From Atherinomorus stipes (lineage: Eukaryota; Chordata; Actinopteri; Atheriniformes; Atherinidae): a stretch of 64,000 bases of DNA. Below, piece after piece: positions 1 to 11,365 of the stretch. The notes below the pieces were generated by a model. That model saw only the letters and a program-made list of their open reading frames with translations, ran no database searches and was not told where the DNA came from. Location: assembly GCA_023101725.1 (NCBI GenBank), contig JALJCO010013652.1:276501-340500 (forward strand). Direction: 5' to 3'. Numbering within the stretch: position 1 is the stretch's first letter; each line of letters starts with the position of its first letter. A program made the position numbers and the translations under genes.

Positions 1-3000
1 GCTCTTCACCCCCTCAGAGAGGAAGACATTAGCCATCCCTTCATTCCTGCTGATGCTTATATTTGAGATTTCCCATATATGTGGGTCAGCACACTTTGTC
101 AGGAGATACTTCAATTGCGGCAAAGACATGCAAAAAATGTAACTGGCTCACAGACTTGTTGTCATGTAAAAGGTATGTTTTTGCAGCTGAGATTCCAACC
201 TGATTTCATAGGTCAAATTCTTGAACAGTGTACCCACCCATCAGCACACAGACACACACACATAGATGCAGTACACATTTTAACTCCATCAGTGCACGGG
301 CCACATAGCCAGTATTTTATTAAGGACATGTTGTCTTGTTGTCTGGATATTTCTTAACTTATTCCAGCCGAGTGTTTCAGGGGCCAAAGGATAATTTGTG
401 CAATCTTAAGATCTGCTGGAACGCGGGAACCTAGTCAGGCTCATATTGGGCTAATCCTACAAAATGTGTCCATTACCGGCTTCATAGTTTCTAGAGTGAT
501 ATTTCCCTCCATGAGAAATGTGACTAATGGTTCCAGTGATGCCCTGCCAATGCAAGGACCATTTGTGTGTTTTTCCAAAGTTCAGCATGCCAAATACATT
601 AAATTTAATGAGGTATGATGTGTTGTTTGAAATTTGCGAGCTTAATTTATGTAATAATGAGGAGAAAATACCATTCTTCCCCAAGATAGTTTTTGTGGGT
701 AAATCCTCTCCAAAAGTTTACTTAGAAAGTTTCTTAAGAGAAATCAGAAAAAAAGGGCACAAAACACAGCAATTTACTATGTTTGTTACATTCTTGTGTC
801 AGTTTTGTTTGGTGATATATGTTTGCTCCTAGTGCGGATAAATGGCTGAACATAAATAACAAAGAATTGTCAGTGGAAGCCTTTTCATTTACACAAACCA
901 TCAACTTTAAATGTCAGACTTTGGTGTCAGTCCAACAGGAAAAATCTGGGGGAAGATAAAGTTTCCGCCCATCCATCAGCGGTCTTGATCCGAATAAAAT
1001 TCAGCCGAAAGACATGTTACATCTTTATTGGCATGAAGGGATGAACGAAAACATTCCTAAATTTCTGCCAATCTAAGAATCAGAGGCTTTTGAACAAACT
1101 GGTAATGTGTTCCTGCAGATATAACAGGATAACTCAAAGATGTTAAATGATTATTAAGGGAAGCACAATATTAGATCAATTGTCAATTACATCTTATACC
1201 AATACCAATATTTGTTCATGTTTTTTCATTAAAATGCAGAAAAAAGAGAATGGGTCCTGCAGGTTCGTCCCCCCACATTACAAACACAGCATAGATGAAT
1301 AAATAAATGTACATTTCTATTTGGTAAAACAAGTAAATAACATGAATTTACATTGTAAACATGTCATCTATTTCTAGAAATCATTTTAAACAAAACTAAA
1401 AAGGGGAAAGATGTACTAGATTTAAGATTTAGCCATCTAATATGTCAGTATTTTTGTTTTAAACTTTTTATCAGTAACACTGATATCACTTCTAATCAGA
1501 TTAATGGTATCAAACAAGTTAAGTGACTGTTTGTTATACATAATTCTCTATTATGTTATGTGGCCAGAAGGATAGCCTGGAGTCGGGCATGGCCGTCATT
1601 AAAATCTGACTTGCACCATTTCATCAATGACATATCTGAGAAATGCCACAGAGCAGATGATTCGTCCTTATTTTGAAAAAAAAAAAAGAGAGAGAGGAGA
1701 AAAAGAAGTAGGGCTATATTAACCTAACTTTGGTTTTATCAAAGGAAAGGAGTCAGCTAGAATACAGTACCTCTTGTTGGTAGCTGCATGATGGGGTCCT
1801 CAGGGAAAATAGGTTTGGAGCCACTGTTCTAGATGTTGTTCTACACATTAACCCTACCATGTTCTTAATCCCAATGCAACATTTGCACAGCATCATCTGT
1901 CAGCTGCTTATGTGGGTGACATCTGTTCTGACATCTTTGGACCAGTCTAGCACTGGTATAATTTGTGATTGGGCTCGGGGGGCGCAAGGGAAAAACAAAA
2001 AAAAAAAAAAAAAAAAAAAAAAACAAGTAGTGTTTGTGTAGCAGGATTAAAGCCATATGAGAAGAGTCATCCTATAAGTAAACGGCTGTTGTTTAAATAC
2101 TGTTGGTTGTTTGCTTTTATAAATTTATATGATACTTAGTTTATTTCTGAAAATCTTTATAAAAGGTCTCAATTTCATAAGCTACCTTTTTCCCATTTTC
2201 TGTCAGAAGAGTTTCTAACCAATCCAAACAAGTTGGTCCGGGTATGACTTGTTGTATCTGTTATTACATTCAGCAAAGAAGACGTTGTAGATCTCTGCAA
2301 CTGAAAATTAATGTATAAAAATAAGAATAAAAAAGGTGATTTGCAAAACAAGTTTGCTCTTGTCATATTTGGGGTCAAAGTGGTTGAGAAGACTCGTGTG
2401 AATGTGTCGCATAATCTGAATCAGTCAGACACATTAGATTACGATGTAGGAATAAACATGTCGTTATTTATATAAACATACAGCTCAAGCTGTTTATTAT
2501 CCAGACATATTACGTCGTTCAACGCTGCGATGTGGCAACATATGTATTTCTGTCAAACTTAATCAGGCTTATGATTGATCATTTCATACACAGCTGTTGC
2601 TAGCCGCATGATCCGACTTTGGCATCTGTGTCTGCCATTATTCTCCACCACAGGGTCAGATCAAAAGAAAGTCTGTCTGAAACAGATGAAGGGCTACATA
2701 AATTTCTCTGGTTCCTGCCATATAATCAGGTCCTGTTTTCTCTTAAAGTCTTTATGTAATGGATGAATATGTTTGACCCGCACACTGTGCCTCCAGCTTA
2801 TTCTTTTGGTGTTCAATTAAGGAAGCAAAGTAACGGTTTTATTATGATTAATGTACAGATAGGGAGCGGCTGTAAAGTCATATTATCGGCATGTCTTTCA
2901 AACATCTGTATTACTTTATTGGAAAAATATATTTATTTAGTGACATTAGTGCAGCAGCACGAGCCAAGTTCTAAAACCCAAATAACAGTGTTGGTTAGCA

Positions 3001-4170
3001 TCAACTTAAATCCTCAGATTGGTTTCATGCTGCTGCTGAACTTCAAAGTTTATGCTGTAAATGAGAGAGATGATTAGAGGAGTCAAAGAATGTAAGATCT
3101 GACAGCAATATTTGTCATTATTTAATGGGAGAAGAGTTTTTCACATTTATTGTTGTGTATGTGTAACATATGTATGGCCATAAAAATGGGCAAAGAGTCA
3201 AGAGCACCATGTTGTATTATTAACCGCACGTCAGCAGGAGTGTGTGAGAACAGATTACATGTAGCTGTTCTATAGCCTGAAAAAAGATATACAATTATAT
3301 TTTATCAATGGTTATATATTTCTTTCTGCCCAGCACAAGCCAAACTCAGCAGTTATCATCTGCTGGTCTTGAACATGCGAATGATGCAAAGTTCTGCATG
3401 TACAGCAACTGCACCAATTCAATACCCCATCCCACCTTCTAACGGTTACAAGGATTTCATTTCTTGTTAAAGGAACATTTAAGAATGACGTTTGCTATAA
3501 CTATACGAGTCTTATTTCCCTCCTGCATCTTGTAGGGGCAGTATTATAGGATGCTGCTATTGGTTTGAAGAAATGGAACATTTGATTGTTTCAATTGGAA
3601 GACTTAAAAATCTAGAGCAGTAAAAATAAAAAATAAACATGCTAAAGTCTTCAATTTTGTCTGAATCTGGAGGCAATGGTGAAGAGAGAGCAGTGAAACC
3701 AAAAAAAGTTTTTTAGCAGTTGTATAACTGCTAGAGGCAACTGCAAATGTAATCCCATGAAGGTGAGAAACAGGAGACGGGCCAGTATCAAACCACCTTT
3801 TTTAACAACCCAAAACATGAAGAAAATCGACTATCTCCACTGCTCCAGTCCATCTATGGCAAGCAAATATGCCCATCCAACCAAATATGAAATCACCACA
3901 GGCCATTCACCAACTATACTTACATTGATATCTTTTGTTAGTTGGCCAGCAAAGCTAATAATTGTAACATTAATGCATTTTATTTTGAATTGCTTGTTTG
4001 CTTTTGAATGAAGTCAAATATATTCAATGAATGCATTGATATGAAAATACAAGAATTTATTTTAAAGCAACAATTTATAAGTTTCTGATATTAGAACATT
4101 TTGCTTCTGACTCGTTTCGATGGTACACTTGCATTCATTATGCGCATTCCCTGCTGTGTCCTGGGGATTG
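1..4170. other. Intergenic, no gene seen
   Basis: AT-rich spacer. The open frames here are short, lack plausible splice partners and match no family I recognise. It holds an A-run at about 1,997-2,023. The left-hand neighbour gene must lie outside the window. Distal exons of such a gene cannot be excluded. Confidence 0.6.
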
Positions 4171-4179
4171 GAAACTGCA

Positions 4180-4720
4180 CTTCAAGCTTTTTTTTCCAGC
4201 TGGAGCCATCACGTAACGGCAGCATTTCGCTTTACGGCACCGCTTCACGTGCTAGCCACTGGATCTCCGCGCACTGGCAGGTTTGAACGTGATCTATGGC
4301 TGATGAGGCAGTAAGGAAATGCAGGAGGGAATTATTGTCACGGTGGTTCTTTGCAATACCGACGACTGCTGGAGGACGGGGGAAAGAAAGACAGCTCCGT
4401 CCCGGGTCCATGGCGGCCACACTTCTCCTTAGGCTCCCCCAGGTTTTCCACGGCAGCTTTAGCTCAGGCACCCGCTCCTCTGGCCGTAGGCCTCTCCGTG
4501 GTGCCCCCGGCTGCCCTCCAGCTCCGAAGCCGTACTTCTCTGCCCCCACCATCTCCTGAGCCCTCAAGCCCGGGGGTCCGGCGCCCACCCGACCGCGCAT
4601 CCTCCTCCAACCAGTTTAAACACCTTTTAAACATGCTGTGTCCAATTAAGCCAGGGGAGGAGTCCTTCTCTCCAGGTGCCGAAACCAGCTCATTAAAAAT
4701 CTCACTAGCTTGGAGATAAA
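4180..4720. other. GC-rich island with short open frames
   Basis: About 500 bp clearly richer in G, C and CpG than its surroundings. On the + strand an 87-residue frame (4,296-4,559) has an internal ATG near 4,410 that opens a basic, Leu/Ser/Arg-rich stretch resembling a mitochondrial targeting peptide. It ends after about 50 residues without a donor I trust. The minus strand is also open (4,232-4,600), as GC-rich DNA often is. It could be a promoter island, a first exon of an unseen gene, or a decayed fragment. I do not recognise the protein. Confidence 0.35.
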
Positions 4721-4879
4721 AATAAGTTAAAAACTACACAAAAACCATAAAAACCATGCTAAAACCAAGCCAGTGGGCAGAAGTCCTGTTTCTGGCAGCA
4801 TCCGCTCGTTCACTCTGTAACATTATCACAGGATAGCAAGGAAAAGAAAGATGGAAAGGGCTAGAGCTAAATAAGACAA

Positions 4880-4918
4880 GAGTCAACATGACTTTTACTG
4901 GCTGGAGAGAAGAGATGG
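4880..4918 (+). repeat. Dispersed repeat, copy 1
   Basis: Shares a block reading ACTTTTACTGGCTGGAGAGA, and flanking words such as GTCAACAT and AGAAGAGA, with 11,308-11,365. Two diverged copies of the same interspersed element is the simplest reading; the family is unknown to me. Confidence 0.45.
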
Positions 4919-6019
4919 GATACATGACAAATGCTGAATTAGCTGTCGTAAAGGAGCCCCAAATTGCAGAAATCTGCCAAAGGTCAGTACTGCGGCTACA
5001 GTGTGGAGGAATTACTGACATCTAGTGGTAAAGACGGTAACAGTAATGACTTCAAATGCCAAGTGCAGTTGTGAATAAATGGTGGCCATTGGTGGCCAAA
5101 ATTCTTCCAAAGATAGTTTTTCATTGTCTAATGGATCCAGTGGCCTCAGGTTCAGCGATGAATACTCTAGTCATTGAGGAAATTGAGTAGTTATAGAGTA
5201 GTTACCTTTTCTATGTGCTTTTAAAGACTTTTTTTTTTTTTTCTAAAACAGTGCTCTGGCACCTATCAAGCAAAAGTGGTACTGCAATTTTAAAGCTCAG
5301 AGGTTCTAACTTCACTCACAGACTGTTTTTCATTCAGATACATTGTTGTAAAAATGGGGCATAAATATGGCAGCTGCCATGTATGTGGACTGATAGCAAA
5401 TAGAAATAAATGGCTCTTTCTAAGACAATAAAAACATGACGATTATTTCAATGATGGGATTAGATACCAATCAAAACCTCATTTCAATGATATATTCATT
5501 TTTTCTATCATTGCACTTTGATTTTGTTGCACATTGCACCTTTAAGAGACCACTGCTAGCTCAACTGACACAACTGTGGTTCTGTTTTTCCAAAAAATTA
5601 GTTGTCATACTTCTTCTGATTGAGAAAACCTTGTCCCAGACCAAAGCAGTAAGTTAATGACTGCAAGGAAATAAATACAGATTCATTAAAAAAAGACATT
5701 TCTCTGAAACAATTACAATGTTAGTGACCTATGTTTGACCACCCCTTAGCCGACCTGCACCCCACAATGATTGTCAGGTTGATTCTTATTGTCATAGCAA
5801 TGTGTATTCTATAACATGCTAATTTGACAAATAGTATAACTGTTTGAAGACAGACCTCACGTCAAGCACACGTTTAACCTGAAAGTAATTAAACATTTTT
5901 CTGTTATGTGGAAATAGAGAACATGTTTGTGCTATTTGCACGCCAAATAACTAGACTTGGGAATTAATGTTAATGTGCCTTGTGGTGATTACTTCTCGAT
6001 ATCACCCTTTGATCTCCGT

Positions 6020-6362
6020 TCTGTCCTGACGGGAAAAATGCACTAGAGGAGGAGGGAGGAATTCAAAGCCTCAAATGAGACAAATGGGGTTTGGCATCCT
6101 GAGCGAGGAAGCAAGAGGGAGAAACAAGAGAGAGAGAGAGAGAGAGAGGTGAGATGAATGTGTAAGAAAAAGAGAATGAGGGAGGGAGTTCAGTTGAGCG
6201 TGAGAATGACTGAAAGTGGATAAACAGAGGGTGGGAGAGAAAGACGGTAAGACAGAAAAAGAGAGGTGGAAGTGAGTGAGTGAGAGATGGGCAGGGAGGT
6301 ATAAAGAGAGGGAGGGAGTAATATAAGAGAGGCAGCCATAGAAGGAGAGGTGACAGAGTAGA
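6020..6362 (+). repeat. Purine-rich tract with (GA)n
   Basis: About 340 bp of the + strand is dominated by A and G, including a GA microsatellite at about 6,128-6,148. It lies directly upstream of the chemokine start and contains its TATA box. Such mirror-like polypurine tracts can form triplex DNA in other genomes; whether this one does is not shown by sequence. Confidence 0.75.
6300..6306 (+). promoter_or_regulatory. TATA box of the chemokine gene
   Basis: TATAAAG sits 91 bases before the chemokine ATG at 6,391, giving room for a transcription start near 6,330 and a short 5' leader. The motif is seen directly; its use is inferred from position. Confidence 0.6.
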
Positions 6363-6390
6363 TTATCCTCTCCTGTCTGCCAGTCTCATC

Positions 6391-9300
6391 ATGTTCATTC
6401 TGCAGATGTTGACCATTATCTCTCTCACTGTTATCTTCCTGGCATCTGTAGAAGGTAGGGCACAGCTATACTTCCTATATGTGTGTGTGTGTGTTGCATG
6501 GATTGCATGCGCCCTGCAGTTGGACAGTGTAGCAAAGGGAGCGATGGCGAAGACAGAAAAGGAAAGAAGAGGGAAAGATGGGTTGCAGCAGCAGGGATGG
6601 AGGCATGGATGTAAATAGAGGGGCAAAACGCCGAAGGACGAGCATCTGAAAAACACACCATACTCATGCAGGGAGACAGCAACTGTGTCAGCCTGCGTGA
6701 TGGTGTAGTGTGTTTCCTGAGATGTAGTGAAAGCGCTGGAAGTGCACTGATTCTGGATCGTCCCTGGCATAACAAAGCAGCTCTGTCCTATTTTACAGCT
6801 CTTACTGCTCCTGCTGCTTCACATCTCACTTTATTTTGTTGACAGATCTGTTTTGAATGAAGCGACATCCTGGCAAAGGCTTCATAAAAACACACACACT
6901 CCTCTCTTTTCTCACTTCCTCTCATTTCACAGGCACGGTGGTATGATTTCAGTACAGTGGGATGCAATTGTATTTCCTCTGACATTCTGGTGTGAATATT
7001 TGTGTTAACATGCAAGTAAGTGTATATGTACCTGGAGGGAATGTGGACATAATACAGATAGTGTGTCTCCTCTGCAGAAATGTCAAAATGATGATGTCTT
7101 GCTGGTATTATAAACACAAAATGTTTCTGTGTCTGATGTTATGGTGAATTCTGATAATACACAATGATTTGTGCTCTTTAAAACTTTTGACGGACTTCCA
7201 CTATAGCCAGCAGTGTGAAATAGTCGAGACGAATCCAGCTTTAATGTGTAATTCTGACAGTTGAAAACTTCTTCATCATCCAGTCAGTTTGCTTTTGTTA
7301 AACTCACTCTTTGCTTGTCTCTTTTGTTTTCCAGCTAACGGCGTGCAGATGCAGAGGGATGTCCAGTGCTGCATGCTGTACTCCCAGGGCAAGGTGCGTA
7401 CCAAAGATGTGTTGCGGTTTGAGGTGCAGACGGAGGGGCCCGACTGCAGTATACAAGCCATCATGCAAGTATTTCAGCTATCTACTCCTGGAGCTTAAGA
7501 GCACAGAACAATTTGCAGGCATGGAAAATATGCCTCTCATTACAGGAGGGCAGAGCCAGGCTGAGAGGCATTGTCATCTTTCCAGGTCAAGTTGTTATGG
7601 CAGGGCTTGGAGCTGTAATTGCCAGGGAAGTAGGAAAGGAAATATGTGGGAATAACAAGCCATCTGAAAAATACCTTGCGAGCCAGCTGAGCCCCGCTGC
7701 AGTCAGTCAGTCAGAACAGCAGGGTTTAGTTAAGTAAACCGCATTGTGATACCTATTGTTTCCAGCAGGGCAGAGAAATCTGATGTAGCTGGGGAATGAA
7801 GAGCTTGCTTTTCATGTGGTCCAGTTCACACAAACATGGAGTTCTCACTCAGTTGATACAAGAGTTGCTTTTGGTGTTTTATGCAGTGATTACCAACAGA
7901 TTTATTTTGATTTTATCCCTCTCTGATAATTTAGTCTAATATTTTCTCTCTTTCATCTTGTAGCACTTCCTTGAATAAAATTTGGCTCTAATTCCATTTT
8001 CCTCCAGTGTTCACTTGGTCTTAATGCTGCCACCCTGTGTTGTATGAAAGGTATTGATTGTTGTTTTTTTTCATAGTCTTTACACGAAGAAAGCTGTGAA
8101 ATGTGCAGACCCCAGAGATCGGAAGGTGAAAAGGTTGTTGAGGAAGCTCCTCTTGAGACAGAGAACCAAGGCGCACCGAACCATGTGGCTCCTTCCTCAT
8201 GACAACCTGCCCGTCATGTCAGAGGTCAGACCTGGGTCACTTAGCTGCTGCTTTGATGTGTTCACCTGATTTTCCAGAATTCATACCATCATACCACCCC
8301 TCAGATTGGGGGAGTGGGTAACAGAGTGGTAACGTTGCGGACTTTGGCGCGGCAGACCGGGCTCAAGTCCCCGACACGGCACTCAGATGAACCACCGCTC
8401 CCAGGTTCAACCTGAGATGGGTTAAATGCAGAGAATGAATTTCCTAATTTGCTCTCTAATTGGGATTAATAAAATCTCTTTCTCATACACTTGAGGAAGA
8501 TACTGTACTTCATATGCGCATGCCAGCTGAAAACTTGAGTCACAATAAACATATTGGCACAAAGCCTCGCATGCACCTGCTGATGATGTTTATGTCACAT
8601 GCAAAGCATAGCATTAATGCTTTCTAGAAACATCTGGGAGGTCTGTTGAAAGCATCTGGAAAAACACCTTTGTCTATCACTGACTGTTACAAACTTCTAC
8701 CAGTCACATTCATAAAGCACTAAAAGCAGATCCAACTGCATCTTTTCATCATGTTTGAGAAAATCAAAACCATTTTTTTCTACAATGAACGGCTTATATC
8801 ATTGATCTTTTCAACACTTTTACTGATAAAATGATCTCCAACTTCAGTCTGAACAATCCTATGCGAGTTCTACCTCATTCAGATCTGCTATTAATGATAG
8901 TAATTACAGTACATCTAACTGTTATAGGACACTGCAAAAGCAAGAAAAGTAGAATCTCTCACAATAGTTTATGGTTCAGCAAAGCAGGCAAAATTCAGAT
9001 TATTGAGAAGACATGAATCTATATCTTTGCCAAAAACAATAGCGGATCTGGCAAATAATAATCTGGTGCAAGTAACAGCATCTGAAGACATCTATGTTGT
9101 CTAAATGTTGTCCCCTTTTTTGCCCTGTAATTCTCCTCTTAAAAGAAACCAGACGCTTGAGAAGACAGACCAAGCAGAAAATGTGTCCAATAAAATAAAA
9201 TAAAATAGACAAGTTACTTGATCAAATTGTGTCTCTTTGTCCCCTGATGCATTGTCTCCTTCTCTCTTGGTCATCAGGACAAAAAAGACAACTGGGCAGT

Positions 9301-9480
9301 TCATAATGTGGAGTGAAGAAGCCCTGTCAAATATGGAGGAGAACTTGTAGTCACATGTAAGTCTGTTGAACACAATGATCCCACACAGGTTCAGTACAAA
9401 TGAATGTTTCAATCAATATTTCTAACATTAAGTTTGCACTGTTTTTTTTTTTTTTCCTTCTTTTTTAACAGGCCAAGTAA
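6391..9480 (+). CDS. CC chemokine (CCL19/21/25-like), secreted
   Basis: Coding exons: 6,391-6,454, 7,335-7,464, 8,077-8,224 and 9,472-9,480, giving about 116 residues. Residues 1-22 form a signal peptide (hydrophobic, starts MFILQMLTI). The mature part has the adjacent cysteine pair (QCCMLYSQ), then DCS and KCADP, the four-cysteine chemokine pattern, followed by a Lys/Arg-rich helix and a basic tail. Introns 1 and 2 are phase 1 and 2, as in other CC chemokines. Intron 2 must use a GC donor at 7,465 (ATGCAAGT), because only that join keeps the frame. After exon 3 either a GT donor at 8,225 joins a tiny exon adding Ala-Lys-stop, or translation reads on to a stop at 8,267-8,269 (128 residues). 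Family known for leukocyte attraction through G-protein-coupled receptors. Wording such as YSQ, CSI.AI and CADP recalls CCL21 and CCL25; the exact orthologue is not settled. Confidence 0.85.
8300..8485 (+). mobile_element. tRNA-derived SINE
   Basis: In the last intron of the chemokine gene. The head resembles a tRNA with A-box-like (GTAACAGAGTGGTAACG) and B-box-like (GGTTCAACCTG) words. The tail contains GGGTTAAATGCAGAGAATG and ends in an AATAAAAT-like run, as in common fish SINEs. It does not fold as an intact tRNA gene. Confidence 0.65.
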
Positions 9481-9894
9481 ACTCTCAGCAGCTCGTTGTC
9501 TTGACTCGGCAACACTCGCTGACTCCAGTAATCTTATGTCTCCCTCCCGACACTCTCCATCTCCCTGGGACCAGACCGGGGCAGCAATACATATTTCAAT
9601 AGCTTTAGGTATACAAACATAAACTGCGCTTGAAATATTCCCAACATTTGGCTGGACTCAACAGAAGAGTGTATCTGTAAGATAAGTTGCAATGATTTTT
9701 ATTTTCAATGGCTTATACTGTTATTTGCCAGAGTCTGCCTGGAAGTGTGTCCCTCTACAGCGTAACTGCTCGTGGCTGATGTGAAATCAGTTGTACTTAA
9801 ACGAGTATTGACATTTATATAGTATATCAGCAAAATACTCTGTGCTTATTTTTGACTTGTATACCTTAAACATGTATGAGATTTCACACAGAAC

Positions 9895-9900
9895 AATAAA
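9895..9900 (+). terminator. Polyadenylation signal, chemokine gene
   Basis: AATAAA about 415 bases after the stop in exon 4, the first good signal downstream. Position supports it as the 3' end of the spliced transcript. Confidence 0.45.
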
Positions 9901-10689
9901 TAGTTTTTCTTTTTTCACATTCAGCTGAGCATGGAGGACATTGGGAAACATGTCTGTATTATCAGCTTGCACTTTTTTTTTTCTTTTTTTAGGTATTTGT
10001 AATGAGGTTGAAAAATCTTCCTTCAGGCTGTATTTGACTGTTGGTAAAACAAATCAGTGGGACCAGAGTGAGGATTTCACCTAGATTCAACCTTCTTTGT
10101 AACACATATTCTCATGATATTTTCTCCACTTTATATATTGAATGTTTGTAAACTCTGATTAAATATTTTAAAATCAGACCTTAAGTCATTGATGACAGGT
10201 TTAGATATCTTTAAATGTCTTTGCAGTCTACATTTGTCTTTTTAAACAATAGTCTGTGACAAAACTATGCCAAAGTATTCATGAGTCAACCCATTACATG
10301 ACCAGGCTGTTACAACTTAGAGGGCTCAATTGTGTGTACAATGCACAAGCATTGTATTGTAGAAGAATGCACTGTATCACAAGTAAAATATTTTATAAAT
10401 TAATCTGAAATAATCAAAACAGCTTCGGTGTTTTCATTTTTTTTTATTCTTGGTGATTGTTGTCTGCTTTTTTGTTGTTGTTGTTTACTGTAATAGAGTC
10501 ATATTGGTGGTGTGCCTCAGTCCAAGGACGACAGTGTTAATCTGTCCATTACTAAGACTGAGATTAAAATATCTTAATGATATTTATTTTCCCCAGACGA
10601 TAAAACTTAACTTTGATAATTCCTCAACTGTTTTGCCAATAAATGAGAATAGAAGTTCCTCGTCTCTTACTATTAATCTATAACCGTGG

Positions 10690-11195
10690 TCAGGTTAGAA
10701 GTTTTGACTGTTGACCGGTGGTAACGTATTCTTAGTTAGGTTCATTAGATAGTACTTTGTTAACTTTGCAGCAGTAGCTATTTTGTTGAGGATCTTTTAG
10801 TTTTGCATTAGTTTAATGATTGAGTTAACACCCCAATTTGGCTTCACTTTTTGTTAATCAAGATAGCTTTTGATAGTCTTTAGCCTGGAGCTGGGATAGT
10901 TGGGATTTTGTGTTTATCTTTGTATAGAAACATCTTTTAGATGTTCCTTTGTTTCTCTGTTTATAGCGCTGCTCCCTTTTTGTAAATAGAAGACCAGTAT
11001 CTTGTTTTGTGTGTCTTGTGTGTCTTTTTAAAATAGATTTTTGTTTTGTTTTGAGCATCTTGACCTCCAGCTCTGCAGAACACGTTAGCTGCCGTGTGCC
11101 TTTTCCATCAAACATTACAATAAACATTTGTGATTCTCCTTTTACTCCCTGTCACAGTTTCCTTTGTTGCAGCTCCCTGAGCCAGGTCGTAACAT
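10690..11195 (+). mobile_element. Possible solo LTR or retroelement remnant
   Basis: About 500 bp, T-rich on the + strand, with an AATAAA-type signal near 11,120 followed by a short GC-richer end, a layout typical of LTRs. I could not define clean TG...CA ends or a target duplication, so this is tentative. Confidence 0.22.
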
Positions 11196-11307
11196 CAACA
11201 CACTGGCCTTTTTAAGACGGCTGATTCGGCCAAGACACCCTGGCGGACATTATTGGAGGAAGCGGGGAAAAGACGGACAGCAAGTGACTGAGCAAGAGAT
11301 AGCACAA

Positions 11308-11365
11308 GTGTCAACATCAAACTGACTTTTACTGGCTGGAGAGAGCTCAGAGAAGAGACAGGAGG
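11308..11365 (+). repeat. Dispersed repeat, copy 2
   Basis: Carries the same 20-base block as 4,886-4,908 (ACTTTTACTGGCTGGAGAGA) with an extra few bases on each side. See the first copy. Confidence 0.45.

Noticed and set aside
6363..6775. Minus-strand frames opposite the chemokine
   Set aside because: They are antisense to exon 1 and the purine/CA-rich intron; low-complexity translation.
8300..8400. Possible tRNA gene
   Set aside because: A- and B-box-like words are present, but the arms do not pair and a SINE tail follows.
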